From: Acidimicrobiia bacterium | GTDB taxonomy: Bacteria > Actinomycetota > Acidimicrobiia > Acidimicrobiales > SZUA-35 | DNA length: 8,782 nucleotides | NCBI GenBank assembly: GCA_029857855.1 | Contig: JAOUGG010000074.1 | Span: 1-8,782 of the forward strand | Reading direction: 5' to 3' | Part shown: positions 1 to 7,989 of the stretch, in pieces | How positions within the stretch are numbered: position 1 is the first letter of the stretch | Layout: each line of letters opens with the position of its first letter | Notes under the pieces: model-generated | Database searches by the model: none | What the model saw: only the letters and a program-made list of their open reading frames with translations | Told to the model about the DNA's origin: nothing | Program-made: the position numbers and the translations under genes

Positions 1-368
1 GAGCGGTGACCGGTCGACGACCAGGTCACGGATCACGGGGAAGGCGGCGGCCCGCCACGGCTCGACCACGATGGTGTCGCCGTCGTTGAACTTCCGCATG
101 TGGAGCTGACAGGTGGCGGTGCCTTTCTCCTGGCCGTGGGCCCGGCCGTTGATCATCACACCGCACGTGCCGCAGATGCCCTCGCGACAGTCGTGCGGGA
201 ACTCGATGGGGAGCTGACCGTCTTCGATGAGTCCCTCGTTGACGATGTCGAGCATCTCCAGGAACGACGCATCGTCGGGGATGCCCTTGGCCTGGTAGGT
301 CTCGAAGCGTCCGCTGGCCGCCGGCCCGTCCTGACGCCAGATGCTGAGGGTGAGATTCAGCTTGCGAC

Positions 369-372
<4 letters not shown>
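1..372 (-). CDS. sdhB: Succinate dehydrogenase iron-sulfur subunit (partial, N-terminal 124 residues)
   Basis: This is the iron-sulfur subunit of succinate dehydrogenase (complex II), which carries electrons from the FAD of SdhA to the membrane anchor. Only the N-terminal part is present; the gene runs off the left edge, so the [4Fe-4S] and [3Fe-4S] domain is not visible. The visible part reads [16 protein letters not shown] and then holds a plant-type ferredoxin motif, CREGICGTC at residues 62-70, with a fourth cysteine at 88 (TATCQLH). C62, C67, C70 and C88 fit the four [2Fe-2S] ligands. The ATG overlaps the sdhA stop codon as ATGA and is preceded by AGAGGAG six bases upstream, which supports this start and suggests translational coupling. 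Identity is secure from the motif and the operon. SdhB and FrdB cannot be told apart by sequence alone, but the type B SdhC upstream favours an Sdh1-like succinate dehydrogenase. Confidence 0.95.
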
Positions 373-2285
<1,913 letters not shown>

Positions 2286-2303
2286 GGTCGTCTCCTCGGG
2301 TCG

Positions 2304-3116
2304 TTATCCGGCCGCGCTCAGAAGGCTGGGGTCGTAGTCGATGATTCCGGTCAGGACCGCAATCGGGAAGCTCACGTTGCCGACGAGAATGATGACGGCC
2401 AGCGTCGTGGCGAGGCCTCGGCGCAGGCCGTTGTAGGCGGGGTTGTTGATGCCCAGGCTCTGGAACATCGAGTACACGCCGTGGTAGATGTGCACGGCCA
2501 GCAGGACGTTGGCCACGATGTAGACGATCGCCACCACCGGGTTCGACAGCGAATTGACGACGTTGGCCTGAACCTCGCCCCGCTCCCACTCGGTGCTCGG
2601 AATCCAGCCCCAGGTCAGATCGGCCAGATGGAAGATCAGATAGGCGAGAACGATGATGCCGGTGTAGCGCATCGACCGGGAGGCGAAGTTCGCAGCCAGC
2701 CAGTCACGCTTCGACTGGTAGGCGACGTTGGCCGCCGCGTTCATCCTGGTCAGGCTGTATGCCGAGTGGATGTGGAGCACGAACGCCGCGATCAGGCCGC
2801 CCCGCAGCAGCCACAGGAGCCAGGTGCGGGGAAAGATCGGCGTCAGCAGCTCGCGCAGGCCCTCGGCGTAGAGGTCGATGTCGTAGATCGGCTGGCCGTT
2901 GTGTTCGATCACGCCCAGGTACAGCTTGATGTTGCCGAACATGTGGAACAGCACGAACCCCAGCAGCATGATGCCGGTGACGGCCATCACCCACTTCTTG
3001 CCCACCGCGGTCTGGTAGAGGCTGAGCGGGAAGGGAGCCTGCCGGCCCTTCGCCCGGATCGGCCGGTCGGCACTGCGAGTTGGTTGGGAATCTCTGGCGG
3101 CAGCTGGCGCAGCCAT
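2304..3116 (-). CDS. sdhC: Succinate dehydrogenase cytochrome b558-type membrane subunit
   Basis: This is the single membrane anchor of a type B succinate:quinone oxidoreductase, which binds haem b and passes electrons to the quinone pool. The protein has 270 residues. A basic, Ala/Pro-rich N-terminus of about 35 residues precedes five hydrophobic segments, near residues 43-68, 99-122, 151-170, 192-215 and 236-258. Histidines suited to haem ligation lie in these helices: H58 (LFHMFGNIKLYLG), H115/H117 (LHIHSAYSL), H163 (IFHLADL) and H209/H212 (VHIYHGVYSMFQSLG). This matches the cytochrome b558 family found with mycobacterial Sdh1 and explains the absence of a separate sdhD. The frame stays open 71 codons further upstream, but the ATG at 3116 has a perfect GGAGGT eight bases ahead, and the upstream extension lacks family features. 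It is the first gene of the sdhCAB operon. Confidence 0.94.
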   Translation of the reverse strand: MAAPAAARDSQPTRSADRPIRAKGRQAPFPLSLYQTAVGKKWVMAVTGIMLLGFVLFHMFGNIKLYLGVIEHNGQPIYDIDLYAEGLRELLTPIFPRTWLLWLLRGGLIAAFVLHIHSAYSLTRMNAAANVAYQSKRDWLAANFASRSMRYTGIIVLAYLIFHLADLTWGWIPSTEWERGEVQANVVNSLSNPVVAIVYIVANVLLAVHIYHGVYSMFQSLGINNPAYNGLRRGLATTLAVIILVGNVSFPIAVLTGIIDYDPSLLSAAG

Positions 3117-3124
3117 GGGGGGCG

Positions 3125-3130
3125 ACCTCC
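3125..3130 (-). promoter_or_regulatory. Ribosome binding site that fixes the sdhC start
   Basis: A perfect GGAGGT lies on the minus strand eight bases before the ATG at 3116. It decides the sdhC start against the much longer reading frame that opens at 3329. Comparable sites precede sdhA (GAGGAG, 2292-2297) and sdhB (AGAGGAG, 379-385). Confidence 0.85.
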
Positions 3131-3297
3131 GCAGGACGTAGATGGCAGCGGCCGTGTCGCGGTCGCTGGAACCGATGCCCGCACGGGTCGAAATTCGGAT
3201 GGCAGCCCAGAGACACGACGGCCGGGTGGCGTGGCCGATGACATCGAAACCCGAAGTGGGAGCCGATGGAAGCGGGACACGTGGCGTGGCGTATTGT

Positions 3298-3329
3298 GGC
3301 TGCAAACCGCGGCCTATCGCGGGCTGCAA
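3298..3329. repeat. Direct repeat GGCTGCAA, 24 bp apart
   Basis: GGCTGCAA occurs at 3298-3305 and again at 3322-3329; on the minus strand it reads TTGCAGCC twice. The start-to-start spacing of 24 bp is a little over two helical turns, as expected for a pair of regulator half-sites upstream of sdhC. An 8-base repeat can arise by chance, so this is only suggestive. Confidence 0.3.
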
Positions 3330-3350
3330 TCAGTACAGCGGCAACGATAG
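3314..3350. repeat. Imperfect palindrome with CTATCG/CGATAG ends
   Basis: CTATCG at 3314-3319 pairs with CGATAG at 3345-3350. Inside, GCTG (3323-3326) pairs with CAGC (3336-3339), giving a 37-bp interrupted dyad. A short CCGCG/CGCGG pair (3307-3311 and 3318-3322) overlaps its left arm. It directly abuts the 3351-3398 inverted repeat. It may be an RNA structure in a transcript reading towards sdhC, or a protein-binding dyad. Confidence 0.4.
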
Positions 3351-3398
3351 CGGGCGGGGATCGCTGTGGGCCATACATGCCGGGGATTTCCCCGCCCG
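3351..3398. repeat. Perfect 10-bp inverted repeat enclosing a smaller hairpin
   Basis: CGGGCGGGGA at 3351-3360 is exactly matched by its reverse complement TCCCCGCCCG at 3389-3398, with a 28-base loop. A local hairpin, CGGGG-ATTT-CCCCG at 3381-3393/3394, uses part of the right arm and would compete with the long pairing. It lies just past the stop codon of the GH2-like gene (minus strand). It could act as a terminator for that gene, though no run of U follows, or as an operator or leader element for sdhC. The repeat is directly visible; the function is inference. Confidence 0.55.
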
Positions 3399-3427
3399 GC
3401 GTGGCCCGTCCCGCATCGTCGCGTTTC

Positions 3428-5641
3428 TCAGGTCGATCCGGTATCGGGTGGCACCACCAGCGTGTGATAGTGCCGCTTCGAGGTGATCACCCGCCCGTGG
3501 TGCTCGGCGTGGATCGACAGCTCGACGGTCAGCGGCCCGAGTGTGTCGGGGGCGGCGAACACGAGATCGTCGACCTTGTGTACCGAATCGGCGTCGAGAC
3601 CGCTTCGCCACGCCCTGACGCCGGGGCCCGAACCGTGGCCCGCCGCAACCGTCCTGCCCTCGCTGTCGGCCAGTCGGATCATGACGGTGGCATCGGCCAG
3701 CTCGTGGGGCAGGTCGCTGATGGCATGCACCGCCACCATCACCGATTCGCCGGGCGTAATCATCGCCGGCAGGGAGTCGAGCAGGGCGACCAGCGGCGCG
3801 CACGCCGCGTTGACCCGGTACCAGGCGAGTTTGGGGCGGCGGTCGATATCCACGATTCCGAAGCCACCGCCGGGCTCGACATCGACCAGGGTGAAGAGGC
3901 AGAACCCGCCCGTCGGTGAGTACTTCAGCCGGCGGAGGGTCTCGATGTGGCATTCGAGCAGGTCGGCCTGATAGCGGCGGGTGGCGACCGCCCACGATTC
4001 GCCGTCGGTGTGCTCGCCGCGGGGCAGGTAGTGGTCAAACGAGCGCCGCTCGGCCGACTCCCAGAGCGGCTCGTCCTCGCCCCACGGGTGGACCGACACA
4101 CTCTGGCTGCCGATGCCTCCCGGAAAGGCACCCAGTCGTGGCCAGCTGGCTACGGCGTCGGCGAAGTCGGAGGCCAGCCCGGCCCGCCAGCCGAACCACA
4201 GGAAGGCGTCGGATCCGGCCGGATCGGTGGGACTGGGAAGCGATCCGGACCGGCTCACGATCGGGCGTGTCGGGTCGGCCCCCTTCAGCTCCCGGCCGAT
4301 GATCGAGTCGAGCACACCCCGGTTCCACGACGGGGTGATGTGTTTGGCGAACCGGCGCAGGATGGCCCGGGATCGTTCCTGACGGTCGATCGTCGGTGGC
4401 TCGACCGCATCACCGTTGGGGAGCACGTGGCCGCCCCAGACCATCACCGACGGGTGGGCGCCGAGGTGGTCGACGATCTCCCGGACGATTGTCTTCGTCG
4501 CCCGCCGGATCTTCGACGAGTAGCCACCGATCAGCGGCACGTCCTGCCAGACCAGAATCCCCAGCTCGTCGGCCGCCTCATAGATCTCGCGCCGGGTGAC
4601 GTGAGCGTGGATCCGCATCATGTCGAGCCCCGTTTCGGCCACGAGGGCGACGTCGGCCCGCAGTCGTTCGGCCGGTACGTCGTTCATTCTCGGTCCCGGC
4701 GGGCCGTAGGCGATCCCCTTCACGAACATCCGCTTGCCGTTGATCCGCCAGATGAAGTTGTTCATGTCGACGGTGCGCAGGCCGGTCCGCCATCGCCGTT
4801 CGTCGGAGCGCACACCGCCATGCTCCACAGCCACCTCGACGTCGTACAGCGGCTGCCCACCGAGGGATCGGGGCCACCACAATTCGGGTCGTTCGACGAC
4901 CACCTCCCATTCGAGACGGTTTTCGCCCGCGGCCAGTCGGTGCTCGGATCGGGTTGCCGACACCTCGGCGCCGTCACGGGTCACGAGGGCCGAGACCGTG
5001 ATCTCGTCGTACCCCGCGCTGTCCACGATGAGGCGGATCAGGAGGGTGGCCTGGGCCTCATCGGCGCCGGTGCAGAGAAGACGGGCGTGGCGGATGGCCA
5101 CGGGTCCGGTGGCGTCGATGCGAACGGGGCGCCAGATCCCCCCGGGATTGCCGGGCGGTGCCAATGATCCGGTCTGGAGCGAGCCGGTCAGCGACGTGTT
5201 GTCGCGCTCGTCGGCCTGGCGTCCGCCGCCAGGCGGACACGACACGTCGACCGCGATTGCGTGATCCGGGCGGCTCCGGATGTGATCGGTGACGTCGAAC
5301 CGGTAAGGGGCGAAGTAGCCGACCGTGTCGCCGAGATACCCCCCGTCCATCCATACCTCGGCGCCGGCCAGCACACCGTCGAACGAGAGCCACAGGCGGG
5401 TGCCGTCGTCGAGATCCTCCGCGATCGTGGGGCCGAGGTCGTCGTTGGCGAATCGGCGCCGGAACAGCATCGGGCCCCGCTCGGTGGCGAGCTCGGGGTT
5501 GCGAGCCCAGTGGCCGGGCACGATGACCGTCGGCCAGGCGTCGTGGTCGAGTTCCGGCGACGCACCGGTCCGCTGCAGCTCCTGATCGACCGGTCGGACG
5601 TGCCACCGGCCGGAGAGGTTATGGACGGTGCCGCGTTTCAT
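3428..5641 (-). CDS. Glycoside hydrolase family 2 fold protein, probably lacking catalytic glutamates
   Basis: This 737-residue protein has the layout of GH2 beta-mannosidase/beta-galactosidase-like enzymes. It has an N-terminal sugar-binding sandwich (about 1-175, with LSGRWHV, VPGHW and GGIWRPV), an Ig-like domain (about 178-290, ending near WWPRSLGGQPLYDVEV), a TIM barrel (about 293-600, with FVKGIAYGP and GILVWQDVPL), and a C-terminal sandwich. There is no signal peptide, so it is probably cytoplasmic. The place where GH2 enzymes carry the Asn-Glu acid/base (usually HNEP) reads GHVLP at 404-408. The nucleophile segment (usually EFGAQ) reads GIGSQ at 509-513. Both catalytic glutamates therefore appear to be replaced, so hydrolysis is doubtful; carbohydrate binding or another role is possible. 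The frame opens 139 codons further upstream, but that part is antisense to the sigma-like gene. The ATG at 5641 starts right before the typical N-terminal domain, although its Shine-Dalgarno is weak. The substrate is unknown. Confidence 0.85.
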   Translation of the reverse strand: MKRGTVHNLSGRWHVRPVDQELQRTGASPELDHDAWPTVIVPGHWARNPELATERGPMLFRRRFANDDLGPTIAEDLDDGTRLWLSFDGVLAGAEVWMDGGYLGDTVGYFAPYRFDVTDHIRSRPDHAIAVDVSCPPGGGRQADERDNTSLTGSLQTGSLAPPGNPGGIWRPVRIDATGPVAIRHARLLCTGADEAQATLLIRLIVDSAGYDEITVSALVTRDGAEVSATRSEHRLAAGENRLEWEVVVERPELWWPRSLGGQPLYDVEVAVEHGGVRSDERRWRTGLRTVDMNNFIWRINGKRMFVKGIAYGPPGPRMNDVPAERLRADVALVAETGLDMMRIHAHVTRREIYEAADELGILVWQDVPLIGGYSSKIRRATKTIVREIVDHLGAHPSVMVWGGHVLPNGDAVEPPTIDRQERSRAILRRFAKHITPSWNRGVLDSIIGRELKGADPTRPIVSRSGSLPSPTDPAGSDAFLWFGWRAGLASDFADAVASWPRLGAFPGGIGSQSVSVHPWGEDEPLWESAERRSFDHYLPRGEHTDGESWAVATRRYQADLLECHIETLRRLKYSPTGGFCLFTLVDVEPGGGFGIVDIDRRPKLAWYRVNAACAPLVALLDSLPAMITPGESVMVAVHAISDLPHELADATVMIRLADSEGRTVAAGHGSGPGVRAWRSGLDADSVHKVDDLVFAAPDTLGPLTVELSIHAEHHGRVITSKRHYHTLVVPPDTGST
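5215..5238. repeat. Two mutually exclusive hairpins inside the GH2-like gene
   Basis: CCTGGC (5215-5220) pairs with GCCAGG (5228-5233) around a 7-base loop. Alternatively GTCCGCC (5221-5227) pairs perfectly with GGCGGAC (5232-5238) around the loop GCCA. The two pairings share bases and exclude each other. They fall in codons for a Cys-Pro-Pro-Gly-Gly-Gly stretch, so the GC-rich codons may be the whole explanation. Confidence 0.35.
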
Positions 5642-5779
5642 CGGTTGCCCGGCCGGCGACCGGACGTGATCGGTGGGGATGACACGGAAAGGGTCGGTCG
5701 TGCGTCGAATAGGGTGATGGACAAGATCGAAGGATCGGGACACGTGATCGAAGCGAGGCAGTATCGAGCCGATCCGTCC
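5642..5779. promoter_or_regulatory. Divergent upstream region of the GH2-like and sigma-like genes
   Basis: The two genes diverge from this stretch of 138 bp or less, so it should hold both promoters. On the plus strand TAGGGT (5710-5715) fits the loose actinobacterial -10 pattern TANNNT, and GGAAA at 5686-5690 resembles an ECF -35 core, but their spacing is not convincing. I see no clear promoter for the GH2-like gene. Earlier in-frame starts for the sigma-like gene (GTG 5714, ATG 5717, GTG 5744) lie inside this region, so its right edge is uncertain. Confidence 0.4.
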
Positions 5780-6409
5780 ATGGATGGAAACGGTAACAGT
5801 GATGCGGCACGGCCTGACGCGTCCGACCCGATCGCCGATCTGTTCCGCACGATCTATCCGGCTCTGCGGCGTTACGCCGCCGTTGTCGCCACGCCGGCCG
5901 ATGATCCCGACGACCTCGTTCAGGAGGCACCGAGCAGGGTGCTGACGAACGCGGCGTGGACCGAAATCCGCGATCCGGCGGCGTATATGCGCAGGAGCAT
6001 TGCCAATCTCGTGATCGACCGGAGCCGTCGGCAGGCCACCCGGTTGGGCCGGGGGCATCTGGTCGCGATCGACGGCGACCAGACCGATGTCTACCCGTCG
6101 GATCTTGCGGTGATCGCTCGCACCACCGGTACGGTTGCCTGCGCCTGGATCGAACTGTGGATCGAGGGTCGGGCATCCGGCGACGCCGCCGCGGCCGGCG
6201 AGGCTGAGGCGGCGCTGAGCACCGCCCGTGGGTGGGATGGGCTGGTGGAGATCGCCGACCAGGGTGGTTGGTCGTCTGTTCTGTGGGAGTACGCCGACGC
6301 GGTCAATGCCGACGGGACCGTCGTAGGTGGAAAGCTGCTCACCGTCGAGGAGTCGTATCAGCAGGCACTGGGCTGTGACCTGCGGAAGCGGGATGGCGGG
6401 CAGCGGTGA
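5780..6409 (+). CDS. ECF sigma region 2 fused to a small helical domain, region 4 missing
   Basis: The first half looks like region 2 of an ECF sigma-70 factor. From the ATG at 5780 it reads DPIADLFRTIYPALRRYAA (about 16-34), then DDPDDLVQEAPSRVL (41-55) as the region 2.2 core-binding helix, then RDPAAYMRRSIANLVIDRSRR (64-84) at the region 2.4 position that reads the -10 element. After about residue 112 the expected helix-turn-helix of region 4 does not appear. Instead there is a domain of about 85 residues: TGTVACAWIELWIEGR, an Ala-rich helix, GWDGLVEIADQGGWSSVLWEYADAV, and an ending LTVEESYQQALGCDL. From memory, similar segments end small actinobacterial proteins of unknown function, but I cannot verify that here. 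The proline in QEAPSRVL, where sigma factors usually have Leu or another helix former, also hints at decay. A non-canonical regulator or a deletion fusion are both possible. The start is uncertain: GTG 5714, ATG 5717 and GTG 5744 are also in frame, and none has a strong Shine-Dalgarno. Confidence 0.7.
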   Translation: MDGNGNSDAARPDASDPIADLFRTIYPALRRYAAVVATPADDPDDLVQEAPSRVLTNAAWTEIRDPAAYMRRSIANLVIDRSRRQATRLGRGHLVAIDGDQTDVYPSDLAVIARTTGTVACAWIELWIEGRASGDAAAAGEAEAALSTARGWDGLVEIADQGGWSSVLWEYADAVNADGTVVGGKLLTVEESYQQALGCDLRKRDGGQR

Positions 6410-6433
6410 ATGGTCGTCGGGGGGTTGCCGCTG

Positions 6434-6439
6434 TAGTGT
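6434..6439 (+). promoter_or_regulatory. Candidate -10 element for a leaderless AAA+ ATPase transcript
   Basis: TAGTGT fits the TANNNT -10 pattern of actinobacteria and sits exactly seven bases before the GTG start at 6447, with TG directly in front of it. That spacing would place the transcription start on the first base of the start codon. No Shine-Dalgarno is seen before the GTG, which agrees with a leaderless message. The -35 position (TGGTCG at 6411-6416) is a weak match. Confidence 0.45.
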
Positions 6440-6446
6440 CGTCTAG

Positions 6447-7922
6447 GTGCCTCAACTCTCGGATTCCGCCCCACAAGCCTCCACCATCGGTGAGCTGAAA
6501 GCGTCGGGCTGGCGCTCGCGTTCGGTCAAGGACGAGCTGAGGGCCAACGCCATCGCCCGCATCCGCTCCGGCGACGTGCTGTTCCCCGGCATCCTCGGCT
6601 ACGGCGACACCGTGCTGCCCCAGCTCGAGCATGCGGTGCTGGCCGGCCACGACGTGATCTTCCTGGGGGAGCGCGGTCAGGCCAAGACCCGCATGATCCG
6701 CGGCCTCACTGGGCTGCTCGATGAGTGGATGCCGATCGTCGCCGGCTCCGAGATCAACGACGATCCCTACAACCCGATCTCCCGCTACGCCATCGATCTG
6801 GTGGCCGAGGACGGCGACGACACGGCCATCAGCTGGGTCAACCGGGACCGCCGGTTCGGCGAGAAGCTGGCCACCCCCGACACCTCGATCGCCGACCTCA
6901 TCGGCGAGGTCGACCCGATCAAGGTGGCCGAGGGTCGGTACCTGTCCGACGAACTCACCCTGCATTACGGGCTCGTGCCCCGCACCAACCGCGGCGTGTT
7001 CGCCATCAACGAGCTTCCCGATCTGGCCGAACGGATCCAGGTCGGCCTGCTCAACATCCTCGAGGAACGCGACGTCCAGATCCGCGGCTACAAGGTGCGG
7101 CTGCCGCTCGACGTGTTGCTCGTGGCCTCCGCCAACCCCGAGGACTACACGAACCGGGGGCGCATGATCACCCCACTCAAGGACCGGTTCGGGGCCCAGA
7201 TCCGGACCCACTACCCGCTCGACACCGAAACCGAGATCGCCATCGCCCGCCAGGAGGCGGTACTCCCGGGTGTCGACGGCGCCGCAACCGGCGACGACGC
7301 ATCCGAATCCGGAATCAGCGTGGTGGTGCCGGCGTTCATGGAGAACCTGGTCGCCACCTTCACCCAACTGGCCCGGCAGAGCAGCCACATCAACCAGCGG
7401 TCCGGCGTGTCGGTGCGTCTGACGGTGGCCAACCTCGAAACACTCGTCGCCGCCGCCACCCGGCGGGCGCTGCGACTCGGTGAGTCCGAGGCGGCGCCGC
7501 GCATCAGCGACCTCGACGCCCTCATCGCCTCGACCGCCGGCAAGATCGAGGTCGAGGCCCTCGAAGAGGACCGCGACGCCGAGGTCATCGACCACCTGCT
7601 CCGGGGAGCTGTGCTCGCCGTGTTCAAGAGCTCGGTCGAACCCGAGCGGATCCGGGCCATCGTTGATGAGTTCGAAGGTGAGCTGGTGGCCAACGTCGGC
7701 GACGACCTGCCCGCCGCCAACTACGTCGAACTGGTGCAACGCAGCCCGGCGATGGCGGCCGCGGTCGACGGTCTCATCGACGGCTCCGACTCCGCCGGGG
7801 TCAAGGCGTCGGCCGTCGAACTCCTGCTCGAGGGCCTCCACCTGTCGAAGCGACTGAACAAGGACACGATGTCGGGTCAGGGTGGTCGCTCCTCGGGATC
7901 GGCCACCTACCGGGGTCGGTGA
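6447..7922 (+). CDS. AAA+ ATPase, magnesium-chelatase-I/MoxR-like (Rv0958 type)
   Basis: This 491-residue protein is an AAA+ ATPase of the chelatase-subunit-I/MoxR class and resembles the mycobacterial protein Rv0958, annotated as a possible magnesium chelatase. Such ATPases usually work with a VWA-domain partner to remodel or load a target; the target is unknown here. The Walker A loop is GERGQAKT at 74-81. The Walker B strand reads GVFAINEL (183-190), with Asn in place of the usual Asp before the catalytic Glu. LLVASANPEDY (224-234) is sensor 1, and PLKDRFGA (243-250) fits the arginine-finger region. The C-terminal part, from about 280, is helical, ending in a Gly/Ser-rich tail. The GTG start precedes a family-like N-terminus (STIGELKASGW). 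There is no sign of bacteriochlorophyll or cobalamin genes, so a true metal chelatase role is unsupported. The VWA partner is not in the window; a WXG100-like gene follows instead. Confidence 0.88.
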   Translation: MPQLSDSAPQASTIGELKASGWRSRSVKDELRANAIARIRSGDVLFPGILGYGDTVLPQLEHAVLAGHDVIFLGERGQAKTRMIRGLTGLLDEWMPIVAGSEINDDPYNPISRYAIDLVAEDGDDTAISWVNRDRRFGEKLATPDTSIADLIGEVDPIKVAEGRYLSDELTLHYGLVPRTNRGVFAINELPDLAERIQVGLLNILEERDVQIRGYKVRLPLDVLLVASANPEDYTNRGRMITPLKDRFGAQIRTHYPLDTETEIAIARQEAVLPGVDGAATGDDASESGISVVVPAFMENLVATFTQLARQSSHINQRSGVSVRLTVANLETLVAAATRRALRLGESEAAPRISDLDALIASTAGKIEVEALEEDRDAEVIDHLLRGAVLAVFKSSVEPERIRAIVDEFEGELVANVGDDLPAANYVELVQRSPAMAAAVDGLIDGSDSAGVKASAVELLLEGLHLSKRLNKDTMSGQGGRSSGSATYRGR

Positions 7923-7989
7923 GCACCCGAGTGGCCGGACCCCGGGACGGGTTCCGTCACGCGACCGACCGAGCGACGTTTATTCCGGC

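Larger units (their letters stand above)
3117..3427. other. Non-coding stretch between the GH2-like gene and sdhC, rich in repeats
   Basis: This 311-bp gap separates the stop of the GH2-like gene from the start of sdhC, both on the minus strand. I see no convincing gene on either strand; open frames crossing it have no recognisable protein features. It should contain the end of the GH2-like transcript and the promoter and leader of sdhCAB. I could not pick a convincing sigma-70 promoter by eye; AT-containing patches near 3286-3296 and 3314-3335 are the likeliest area. The half nearer the GH2-like gene (3298-3398) holds a direct repeat and several inverted repeats, listed separately. The half nearer sdhC (3131-3297) shows no clear structure. 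Confidence 0.6.

Noticed and set aside
3117..3329. Upstream extension of sdhC by 71 codons
   Set aside because: The extension has no family features, and the ATG at 3116 has a perfect GGAGGT at ideal spacing.
3947..5167. Plus-strand open frame (406 codons) opposite the GH2-like gene
   Set aside because: The minus-strand GH2 fold is continuous and recognisable here; the plus-strand translation has no motif and shows shadow composition.
5642..6058. Upstream extension of the GH2-like gene by 139 codons
   Set aside because: It is antisense to the sigma-like gene, has Arg/Pro-rich noise composition, and the GH2 N-terminal domain begins right after the Met at 5641.
6339..7841. Long minus-strand open frame (500 codons) opposite the AAA+ ATPase
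   Set aside because: It mirrors the ATPase gene, its composition is Val/Gly/Asp/His-rich, and it has no recognisable domain or ribosome site; a third-position GC shadow.
6447..7922. Reading the AAA+ ATPase as a true magnesium or cobalt chelatase subunit
   Set aside because: No chlorophyll or cobalamin biosynthesis gene and no other chelatase subunit is in the window; chelatase annotation of this class rests on shared AAA+ architecture.
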